A stretch of 6,001 nucleotides of DNA from Burkholderiaceae bacterium (GTDB taxonomy: Bacteria; Pseudomonadota; Gammaproteobacteria; Burkholderiales; Burkholderiaceae_D), in contig JAIELO010000405.1 of NCBI GenBank assembly GCA_019752915.1, forward strand, positions 1-6,001. Reading direction: 5' to 3'. A program made the translations under genes and the position numbers. Positions within the stretch are counted from its first letter, which is position 1; each line of letters starts with the position of its first letter. This document shows, piece by piece, positions 1-4,990 of this stretch. The notes beneath the pieces are model-generated. The model was not told where the DNA came from, ran no database searches, and saw only the letters and a list, made by a program, of their open reading frames with translations.

Positions 1-509
1 AGTTCCAGCTGCTCCAGCGTCTTTTTATAGCGCAGCTTTTGCTGGGCCTGAATATCGCCTTGCAGGTATTTATCGCGGAATTCGGCATTGTTGGCGGCGA
101 ATTTCTTTTCCAGCGCCGTGATCTGCTCCGGGCGTAGCGAGCGCAGCAGGTCGGCCAGTTCCGGTACCGCCTGCAGCAATAACACCTGACTACGTTGCTT
201 GACCTCGTCATAACTGGCGCGCAGGCGGGTGGTATCCGTGTTGCCGCTCAGATGCTGCTGACTTGCCTGTAACAGCTGTGCGTAATCATGGAGCTGGGTG
301 CTGCGATGCCACTGGAACAGCCTGTCGATATCGGTTTTAACGCGGCTTTTCTGGCTGCTATGTAGATCCACGTAGCCGTCCAGCCACCAGTACAGCAAGG
401 TGTCGCCGTTGTTGTAGGCCAGCCGCAGCGAACTGCAGGCACTTAGCGCCAGCAGCAAAAACAGCAGCAGGGAACAACGACGTAGTGCACTGGCAGCGGG
501 ATGGGGCAT
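1..509 (-). CDS. DUF6279-family lipoprotein, N-terminal part (C-terminus beyond left edge)
   Basis: The frame stays open from an ATG at 509-507 to the window edge, giving 169 codons of a partial gene. The N-terminus is a lipoprotein signal: two arginines (residues 10-11), a leucine-rich hydrophobic stretch (14-22) and a lipobox L22-S23-A24-C25, so Cys25 should be lipidated after signal peptidase II cleavage. The mature part begins SSLRLAYNNGDTLLYWWLDG, which I recognise as the typical opening of DUF6279 lipoproteins of beta- and gammaproteobacteria. The remainder is charged, Gln-rich and probably helical. Its function is unknown, and a cell-envelope location is inferred from the lipobox. An in-frame TGA lies a short way upstream with no ATG between, so this ATG is favoured; there is no clear Shine-Dalgarno site. 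The gene diverges from glmU. The family call is from memory of the motif and was not searched. Confidence 0.8.
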   Translation of the reverse strand, partial: MPHPAASALRRCSLLLFLLLALSACSSLRLAYNNGDTLLYWWLDGYVDLHSSQKSRVKTDIDRLFQWHRSTQLHDYAQLLQASQQHLSGNTDTTRLRASYDEVKQRSQVLLLQAVPELADLLRSLRPEQITALEKKFAANNAEFRDKYLQGDIQAQQKLRYKKTLEQLE

Positions 510-550
510 GTTAAACTTTCGTATTGATCAACTCTTTTGAACTGGCAGCT
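510..550. promoter_or_regulatory. short divergent intergenic region between lipoprotein gene and glmU
   Basis: Only 41 bp separate the two divergent starts, so promoters for both genes must lie here or overlap the 5' coding ends. The segment is more AT-rich than the flanking genes, with TTAAAC at 511-516 and TATTGA at 522-527. I find no hexamer pair with proper spacing in either direction, and neither gene has a strong Shine-Dalgarno sequence. It is reported as a location that must hold promoter function, not as a resolved promoter. Confidence 0.35.
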
Positions 551-1915
551 ATGAACGTAGTGATCCTCGCAGCAGGTATGGGCAAACGCATGCAATCGGC
601 CTTGCCGAAAGTGCTGCACCCGCTGGCCGGCAAGCCATTGTTGTCGCATGTACTCGATACTGCCCGGCGTCTTTCAGCTAGCCGATTATGCGTGATTTAC
701 GGCCATGGTGGCGCGGCCGTCCTCGATATGCTGGCAAAGCAGCCAGAACAGGTCGCGACTGCCCTGCAGGAACCGCAGCTCGGTACTGGTCACGCGGTGA
801 TGCAGGCCCTGCCGGAACTCGATGACCAGGTCCCTACCCTGATTCTGTACGGTGACGTGCCGCTGACCACCGCCGCAACGCTGCAAAGGCTGATCGATGT
901 GGCGGGCAACGACAAGCTGGGCATTCTTACCGTGGTACAGGACGATCCTTTCGGTCTGGGTCGCATCGTCCGCGAAGATGGTGAAATCAAGCGCATCGTC
1001 GAGCAGAAAGATGCCACCGAAGCCGAGCGCGCCATCAAGGAAATCAATAGCGGCATTCTGGTGGTGCCGACTGCCCGCCTGAAACAGTGGCTGGGGGCCT
1101 TGAAGAATAACAATGCCCAGGGCGAGTATTATCTGACCGATATCGTCGCCATGGCGGTGGCCGATGGCGTGCCCGTGGTGGCAGCGCAACCGTCGGCCCA
1201 ATGGGAAGTGGCGGGCGTGAACAGCAAAGTGCAACTGGCTGAACTGGAACGTATTCATCAGGGCACCATTGCCCTGAAATTGCTGGAACAGGGCGTGACC
1301 CTGATGGATCCGGCCCGCATCGACGTACGTGGCGAGCTGATCTGCGGTCGCGATGTGGTGATCGACGTCGGTTGCGTGTTTGAAGGCAAGGTCGAACTGG
1401 CCGACGGCGTGCATGTGGGGGCCCACAATGTGCTGGTCAATGCCCGCATTGCTGCTGGTGCGCAGATCAAGCCGTTCTGCCATATTGAAGAAGCGGTGGT
1501 CGGCCCGGCGTCGATCATCGGCCCTTATGCCCGTCTGCGTCCCGGTACCGTGCTGGCCGAAGACGTGCATGTGGGTAACTTCGTCGAGCTCAAAAACGCA
1601 CAGGTGGCGGCGCATAGCAAAGCCAACCATCTGGCCTATATCGGTGATGCCACCGTCGGTTCGCGCGTCAATATCGGTGCCGGCACCATCACCTGCAATT
1701 ATGATGGCGCCAATAAATTCCGCACTGTGATTGAAGACGACGCCTTTATTGGCAGCGACAGCCAGCTGATCGCGCCGGTCACCGTGGGCCAAGGCGCTAC
1801 GCTGGGCGCTGGAACGACGCTGAGCAAAGATGCGCCAGCAGGCAAGCTGACCATCTCGCGTCCCCGTCAGGTGACCATCGAAAACTGGACCCGTCCGGTC
1901 AAAGTGAAGAAATAA
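551..1915 (+). CDS. glmU: bifunctional N-acetylglucosamine-1-phosphate uridyltransferase / glucosamine-1-phosphate acetyltransferase
   Basis: GlmU is a cytosolic enzyme that acetylates glucosamine-1-phosphate with acetyl-CoA and then transfers UMP from UTP to give UDP-GlcNAc, the precursor of peptidoglycan and LPS. The 454 aa product is close to the E. coli length (456). Residues 1-225 are the pyrophosphorylase domain, with the nucleotide-binding loop LAAGMGKRM (6-14), K20, Q73, G78-T79 and the metal-binding D102 and N224. From about residue 250 the left-handed beta-helix acetyltransferase domain follows, with R330, K348, catalytic H360, Y363, N374 and K389, each at the E. coli position minus three. 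No key residue is missing. I chose ATG 551 because the protein then opens directly on [13 protein letters not shown] at 524 would add nine residues but has no better ribosome-binding site. A terminator follows, so glmS is not co-transcribed from here. Confidence 0.97.
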   Translation: MNVVILAAGMGKRMQSALPKVLHPLAGKPLLSHVLDTARRLSASRLCVIYGHGGAAVLDMLAKQPEQVATALQEPQLGTGHAVMQALPELDDQVPTLILYGDVPLTTAATLQRLIDVAGNDKLGILTVVQDDPFGLGRIVREDGEIKRIVEQKDATEAERAIKEINSGILVVPTARLKQWLGALKNNNAQGEYYLTDIVAMAVADGVPVVAAQPSAQWEVAGVNSKVQLAELERIHQGTIALKLLEQGVTLMDPARIDVRGELICGRDVVIDVGCVFEGKVELADGVHVGAHNVLVNARIAAGAQIKPFCHIEEAVVGPASIIGPYARLRPGTVLAEDVHVGNFVELKNAQVAAHSKANHLAYIGDATVGSRVNIGAGTITCNYDGANKFRTVIEDDAFIGSDSQLIAPVTVGQGATLGAGTTLSKDAPAGKLTISRPRQVTIENWTRPVKVKK

Positions 1916-1936
1916 AGCGTTTTGCTCACCAGCCAC

Positions 1937-1962
1937 AGCCGGGACGTGTCCCGGCTTTTTTT
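1937..1962 (+). terminator. rho-independent terminator of glmU
   Basis: AGCCGGGAC (1937-1945) pairs perfectly with GTCCCGGCT (1948-1956), and a run of seven T follows (1956-1962). The two-base gap means the tip probably opens to a four-base loop over eight pairs. It lies 21 bp after the glmU stop. There is no T-run on the other strand, so it should act mainly on rightward transcription. Confidence 0.92.
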
Positions 1963-2059
1963 GCGCGCTTTGAATGTGTAACCTCGCGCCTGCGGGGCGC
2001 ATTTGCCGCTTCGCTGGTCGCGCCCTGTTGCACAGTCGCCCCTTTCAGGCTTTTCAGCT

Positions 2060-2068
2060 TGTGGATAA
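2060..2068 (-). promoter_or_regulatory. exact DnaA box (TTATCCACA on minus strand)
   Basis: This is a perfect match to the strong E. coli-type DnaA box and the leftmost member of the array. A one-mismatch copy follows exactly 12 bp later at 2072. Confidence 0.8.
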
Positions 2069-2219
2069 ACATGTGGAGAAGCCTGCGAATATCAGGTGAG
2101 TAGTGAGGGGGTAAGCACGGTATAAAAGGTGGATAAGCGAAGGATAAGTTGTCGCTCTGTGTAGCCCCCCTCAGTGCAGAGCCGCACTCGGCCAGCGTCT
2201 GGCGAAATTTTACATAGTC

Positions 2220-2228
2220 TGTGGATAA
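2220..2228 (-). promoter_or_regulatory. exact DnaA box (TTATCCACA on minus strand)
   Basis: This perfect 9-mer lies at the left of the right-hand box group, inside the AT-rich segment. A degenerate copy (TGTTGAAAA) follows 12 bp later at 2232. Confidence 0.8.
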
Positions 2229-2270
2229 ACCTGTTGAAAATCCTGTGATTAGTAATGGATAAGTTTTATC

Positions 2271-2279
2271 TGTGGATAA
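2271..2279 (-). promoter_or_regulatory. exact DnaA box (TTATCCACA on minus strand)
   Basis: This perfect 9-mer is preceded directly by TTATC and followed 12 bp later by a degenerate copy (TGGGTATAA at 2283). It shares the extension TGTGGATAAAC with the other two exact copies. Confidence 0.8.
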
Positions 2280-2321
2280 ACTTGGGTATAAGTGGGTGAA
2301 TAGTCTGCGGATAGCTGGTGG

Positions 2322-2344
2322 AAAAACTGGGAAAACTATTCCCA
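2322..2344 (-). terminator. weak candidate terminator for the Lrp/AsnC gene
   Basis: TGGGAA (2328-2333) and TTCCCA (2339-2344) form a six-base-pair stem with a five-base loop. On the minus strand the stem is followed by GTTTTT, as for a weak intrinsic terminator. It sits about 78 bp past the stop of the leftward regulator, inside the DnaA-box array. The stem is short and AT-containing, so this is tentative. It would protect much of the array from leftward transcription. Confidence 0.35.
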
Positions 2345-2421
2345 CCCTTGTCCTGCTGTGGGTAACTCTGTGTGTAACCGTGCGGATAAAGGCAGGAAAA
2401 CTGGTGGATAAACGCAAGTGA

Positions 2422-2874
2422 CTAAATCACGATGCGGGTCTCGAACTTACTGCGCAAGGTGGAGAAATAAGCTTTCACGTTACGCACATTGCGATGTGCG
2501 GTGAACAGTCGATGGGCCAGCGCGTGATAGGCTGGCATATCGGCTACCTGCACGATCAGGACGAAGTCCGGCCCCGGCGCGACCCGGTAGCATTGCAGCA
2601 CGGCGCTTTCTGCCGCCACATGGGCTTCGAACTCGGCCATGCGTTCGGCGGCTTGCACATCGAGGGCAATTTCGACGATGGCCGTCAGGCTAGGCCCCAC
2701 CTTCTCGGGATCCACGATGGCTACCTGTCGCTGGATCAAGCCGCTTTCCGTCAGCTGCTTAACCCGTCGCAAACAGGTTGGTGCGGAAACGTGTACAGCC
2801 AGTGCCAGGTCGGCATTTGTTTGCGATGCGTCAACCTGCAACGCATTCAGAATGCGACGATCTATCTCATCCAT
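2422..2874 (-). CDS. Lrp/AsnC-family transcriptional regulator
   Basis: This is a 150 aa protein of standard length for the family. It opens MDEIDRRILNALQVDA, the usual Lrp/AsnC start. A winged helix-turn-helix covers about residues 4-62, with a recognition helix around SAPTCLRRVKQL (30-41). The ligand-binding and oligomerising RAM domain covers about 63-141, including the conserved turn near PGPDFVL (100-106). The C-terminus RIVI resembles the NRLVI end of E. coli Lrp. Such proteins form octamers and respond to amino acids; the ligand here cannot be read from sequence. The start is supported by AGAGGA (2883-2888, minus), eight bases upstream. The gene diverges from glmS across 140 bp holding three palindromic sites that overlap its likely promoter, so autoregulation is probable and control of glmS possible. 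It is too diverged for me to assign a gene name. Confidence 0.93.
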   Translation of the reverse strand: MDEIDRRILNALQVDASQTNADLALAVHVSAPTCLRRVKQLTESGLIQRQVAIVDPEKVGPSLTAIVEIALDVQAAERMAEFEAHVAAESAVLQCYRVAPGPDFVLIVQVADMPAYHALAHRLFTAHRNVRNVKAYFSTLRSKFETRIVI

Positions 2875-2890
2875 AAAATTTTTCCTCTAA

Positions 2891-2909
2891 AATGAAATAA
2901 TATTTCATT
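2891..2909. promoter_or_regulatory. palindromic operator 1, probably for the Lrp/AsnC regulator
   Basis: AATGAAATA and TATTTCATT form perfect 9-bp arms around a central A at 2900. An AT-rich dyad of about 15 bp is the known form of Lrp-family sites. It lies over the regulator's candidate -10 box and is the strongest of three related sites. Confidence 0.65.
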
Positions 2910-2925
2910 AACCACTGTGGGTGAA
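2897..2925 (-). promoter_or_regulatory. candidate sigma-70 promoter of the Lrp/AsnC gene
   Basis: On the minus strand TATTAT (2902-2897) is a five-of-six match to the -10 box. TTCACC (2925-2920) is a four-of-six match to the -35 box, with exactly 17 bp between. The predicted RNA starts just upstream of the AGAGGA ribosome-binding site, giving a short leader. The -10 lies inside palindrome 1 and the -35 overlaps palindrome 2, so a protein bound there should block the polymerase. Confidence 0.55.
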
Positions 2926-2936
2926 ATAATATTCCA
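2922..2936. promoter_or_regulatory. palindromic operator 2
   Basis: TGAAATAATATTCCA differs from the 15-bp core of operator 1 at a single base. Its centre (2929) is 29 bp from that of operator 1, close to three helical turns. It overlaps the candidate -35 box of the regulator gene. Confidence 0.6.
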
Positions 2937-2950
2937 AAATATACACCAAA

Positions 2951-2966
2951 TGGAAAGCTTATTTCA
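2951..2966. promoter_or_regulatory. palindromic operator 3 (imperfect)
   Basis: TGGAAAGCTTATTTCA keeps the TATTTCA half-site and an imperfect left arm. Its centre is about 29.5 bp from operator 2, which continues the spacing. It ends 48 bp before the glmS start codon, next to where a glmS promoter should lie. Confidence 0.45.
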
Positions 2967-3014
2967 TTGCGACTGCACTAGCATGGCAACTCCTATTCTT
3001 AGTCGAGGTTTTCT

Positions 3015-4844
3015 ATGTGCGGCATCGTCGGCGCAGTAGCGCAACGTAACATCACTCCCATCCTGATCGAAGGTCTGAAACGCCTGGAATATCGCGGCTA
3101 TGATTCCTGTGGCGTAGCCCTGCACCTCGATGGCAAGCTGCAGCGTTCGCGCAGCACCTCGCGCGTGGCCGATCTGGAAAAGCAGATCGAGGAAGCGGGC
3201 ATGCACGGCTTTACCGGCATTGCCCACACCCGCTGGGCCACCCATGGCGCACCGGCTTCGCACAATGCCCACCCGCACTTTTCGCCGAGCACCGAACAGG
3301 CGCGCATTGCGCTGGTGCACAACGGCATTATTGAAAACCACGATGAACTGCGCGCCGAACTGACGGCACTTGGCTATGTGTTCCAGAGCCAGACCGACAC
3401 GGAAGTGATCGCCCACCTGGTCGATCATATGTATAACGGCGACCTGTTCGACACCGTGCAGCATGCTGTGAAACGCCTGCATGGCGCGTACGCGATTGCC
3501 GTGTTTGCCCGCGAAGAACCACACCGCGTGGTCGCCGCCCGTCAGGGTTCGCCGCTGATCGTTGGTCTGGGTAAGGGCGAGAATTTTGTCGCGTCCGATG
3601 CGATGGCACTGGCCGGCACCACCGACCAGATCATCTACCTCGAAGAAGGCGACGTGGTCGACCTGCAACTGGGCCGCACCTGGATTGTGGACAGCGAAGG
3701 CAAACCGGTCGAGCGCGAAGTGAAAACCGTGCATGCGCATACCGGCGCGGCCGAGCTGGGTCCTTATCGCCACTATATGCAGAAAGAAATCTTCGAGCAG
3801 CCACGTGTCATCGGTGACACCCTCGAAGGCGTCACTGGCATCATGCCGGAACTGTTTGGTGACGGCGCCTACAACGTTTTCAAGCAGATTGACCGCGTAC
3901 TGATTCTCGCCTGCGGTACCAGTTACTACTCTGGCCTGACGGCCAAATACTGGATCGAATCCGTGGCCAAGATTCCCGTCAACGTGGAAATCGCCAGCGA
4001 ATACCGTTATCGCGACAGCGTGCCGCACCCGAACACGCTGGTGGTGACGATTTCGCAAAGTGGCGAAACGGCGGACACGCTGGCCGCACTCAAGCACGCC
4101 CGCAGCCTTGGCATGGAGCACACGCTGACCATTTGCAACGTGTCGACCAGCGCCATGGTGCGCGAATGCAAACTGGCCTACATCACCCGCGCCGGTGTGG
4201 AAGTGGGCGTGGCCTCGACCAAAGCCTTTACCACCCAGCTGGCCGCGCTGTTCCTGCTGACCTTGGCGCTGGCGCAAGTGAATGGCCGGTTGACGGAAGC
4301 GGAAGAACAAGCGCACCTGAAAGCCATGCGTCACCTGCCGGTCGCGATTTCCGCCGTGCTGGCGCTGGAGCCGCAGATCATGGCATGGGCGGAAGATTTC
4401 GCCCGCAAGGAAAACGCCCTGTTCCTCGGTCGCGGCATGCACTATCCGATCGCCCTCGAAGGCGCGTTGAAGCTGAAAGAAATTTCCTACATCCACGCGG
4501 AAGCCTATCCGGCCGGTGAACTGAAACATGGTCCGCTGGCACTGGTGACGGAAGAAATGCCGGTGGTGACGATTGCGCCGAACGATGCGCTGATCGAGAA
4601 GCTGAAATCGAATATGCAGGAAGTGCGCGCCCGTGGCGGCCAGCTGTATGTGTTCGCCGACGTCGATTCGCGCATTACTTCCGGCGAAGGCGTGCACGTG
4701 ATCCGTCTGCCGGAACACTACGGTTTGCTGTCGCCGATTCTGCACGTAGTCTCGCTGCAGCTGCTGGCCTATCACGCAGCGCTGGCACGCGGCACCGATG
4801 TGGATAAACCACGCAATCTGGCCAAGTCGGTGACGGTCGAGTAA
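3015..4844 (+). CDS. glmS: glutamine--fructose-6-phosphate aminotransferase (isomerizing), glucosamine-6-phosphate synthase
   Basis: GlmS uses glutamine and fructose-6-phosphate to make glucosamine-6-phosphate and glutamate, the committed cytosolic step to UDP-GlcNAc. The product is 609 aa, the E. coli length. Residues 1-240 are the N-terminal nucleophile glutaminase domain, with Cys2 exposed after Met removal (MCGIVGA), R73-W74, N103-G104 and D128. Two SIS sugar-isomerase domains follow (about 290-430 and 460-600), with [15 protein letters not shown] and STKAFTTQ motifs and active-site K486, E489, H505 and K604. The C-terminus NLAKSVTVE is identical to E. coli. GAGG at 3005-3008, six bases upstream, supports the start. 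The leader is short and has no glmS ribozyme. No promoter pair is convincing; TATTCT (2994-2999) is a possible -10. All catalytic residues are present, so the enzyme should be active. Confidence 0.98.
   Translation: MCGIVGAVAQRNITPILIEGLKRLEYRGYDSCGVALHLDGKLQRSRSTSRVADLEKQIEEAGMHGFTGIAHTRWATHGAPASHNAHPHFSPSTEQARIALVHNGIIENHDELRAELTALGYVFQSQTDTEVIAHLVDHMYNGDLFDTVQHAVKRLHGAYAIAVFAREEPHRVVAARQGSPLIVGLGKGENFVASDAMALAGTTDQIIYLEEGDVVDLQLGRTWIVDSEGKPVEREVKTVHAHTGAAELGPYRHYMQKEIFEQPRVIGDTLEGVTGIMPELFGDGAYNVFKQIDRVLILACGTSYYSGLTAKYWIESVAKIPVNVEIASEYRYRDSVPHPNTLVVTISQSGETADTLAALKHARSLGMEHTLTICNVSTSAMVRECKLAYITRAGVEVGVASTKAFTTQLAALFLLTLALAQVNGRLTEAEEQAHLKAMRHLPVAISAVLALEPQIMAWAEDFARKENALFLGRGMHYPIALEGALKLKEISYIHAEAYPAGELKHGPLALVTEEMPVVTIAPNDALIEKLKSNMQEVRARGGQLYVFADVDSRITSGEGVHVIRLPEHYGLLSPILHVVSLQLLAYHAALARGTDVDKPRNLAKSVTVE
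4799..4807 (-). promoter_or_regulatory. isolated exact DnaA-box 9-mer inside glmS
   Basis: TGTGGATAA, extended to TGTGGATAAAC as in the intergenic array, occurs in the last codons of glmS (Asp-Val-Asp-Lys, residues 595-598). The peptide is conserved in GlmS (E. coli has Gln for the Lys), so the match may come from coding constraint alone. It has the same orientation as the array. Confidence 0.3.
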
Positions 4845-4904
4845 TACCATGCGCCCGGCTGGCGGTGCTGCGCTTCGGCCGCACTACCAGCAAGCGCTGT
4901 CACG

Positions 4905-4937
4905 CAACGCCCACTTCCTGAGTGGGCGTTGTGCTTT
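4905..4937 (+). terminator. hairpin terminator downstream of glmS
   Basis: CAACGCCCACT (4905-4915) pairs perfectly with AGTGGGCGTTG (4921-4931) around a five-base loop. Only a short T-run follows (TTT at 4935-4937, after TGC), so termination may be imperfect. It lies 60 bp after the glmS stop, between the convergent glmS and MerR-type genes, and may help to end transcription from both sides. Confidence 0.65.
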
Positions 4938-4948
4938 CCGGGCTGCGT

Positions 4949-4990
4949 CACACTAGTAGGCGGCGTTGCAAGCCTAGTGTGCAGGCTTGC
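4949..4990. repeat. nested inverted repeats at the 3' end of the MerR-type gene
   Basis: CACACTAG (4949-4956) pairs with CTAGTGTG (4974-4981). Competing with it, GCAAGCC (4968-4974) pairs with GGCTTGC (4984-4990), and TAGGC (4957-4961) with GCCTA (4972-4976). The MerR stop codon (4974-4976) lies within all three. No T-run follows on either strand, so this is not a standard terminator; the alternative folds are mutually exclusive. Confidence 0.4.

Larger units (their letters stand above)
2204..2280. other. AT-rich segment within the DnaA-box array; candidate DNA-unwinding element
   Basis: By hand count, 54 of 77 bases are A or T (about 70%), whereas the preceding 43 bases (2161-2203) are about 72% GC. 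Two exact DnaA boxes lie inside it (2220, 2271), plus a small inverted repeat GATAA-GTT-TTATC (2258-2270). At 2250-2255 there are two TAG/TAA triplets resembling a very short DnaA-trio. Classical AT-rich 13-mers are absent. Calling it an unwinding element is an inference from composition and position. Confidence 0.4.
2060..2411 (-). other. DnaA-box array; candidate replication origin or DnaA-titration locus
   Basis: This non-coding stretch lies between the convergent glmU and Lrp-type genes. Reading the plus strand for TGTGGATAA (complement of the DnaA box TTATCCACA) gives exact copies at 2060, 2220 and 2271. One-mismatch copies are at 2072 (TGTGGAGAA), 2128 and 2403 (GGTGGATAA), 2357 (TGTGGGTAA) and 2381 (TGCGGATAA). 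Two-mismatch copies are at 2232, 2254, 2283, 2306, 2317 and 2369. All share one orientation, and many neighbours are 11-12 bp apart (2060/2072, 2220/2232, 2271/2283, 2357/2369/2381). A GC-rich spacer (2161-2203) splits a left group from a right group. Established knowledge: clustered DnaA boxes mark oriC and loci such as E. coli datA, and glmUS lies near the origin in many proteobacteria. Whether this array starts replication or only binds DnaA cannot be told from the window. Confidence 0.8.

Noticed and set aside
524..550. TTG at 524 as the glmU start
   Set aside because: It adds nine residues before the conserved MNVVILAAG opening and has no better ribosome-binding site than ATG 551.
686..2002. 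438-codon antisense open frame opposite glmU
   Set aside because: Same shadow effect; it runs through the glmU terminator and has no recognisable features.
2060..2411. CRISPR array
   Set aside because: Repeat units are only 9-12 bp, degenerate and near-contiguous, without uniform spacers or cas genes.
1926..2417. 163-codon minus-strand open frame across the DnaA-box array
   Set aside because: It has no family resemblance, and its repeated Leu-Ser-Thr runs are simply TTATCCACA read in frame. It also overlaps the glmU terminator. The DNA-level repeat explains it.
2875..3014. glmS ribozyme/riboswitch upstream of glmS
   Set aside because: That element is known from Gram-positive bacteria and needs about 150 or more nt of structured leader. 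The gap here is 140 bp, AT-rich, and occupied by the regulator's promoter and palindromes.
2964..4850. 628-codon antisense open frame opposite glmS
   Set aside because: It is a shadow of GC-rich codon use in glmS: His/Arg/Gln-rich, with no domain, while the sense strand encodes a full-length conserved enzyme.
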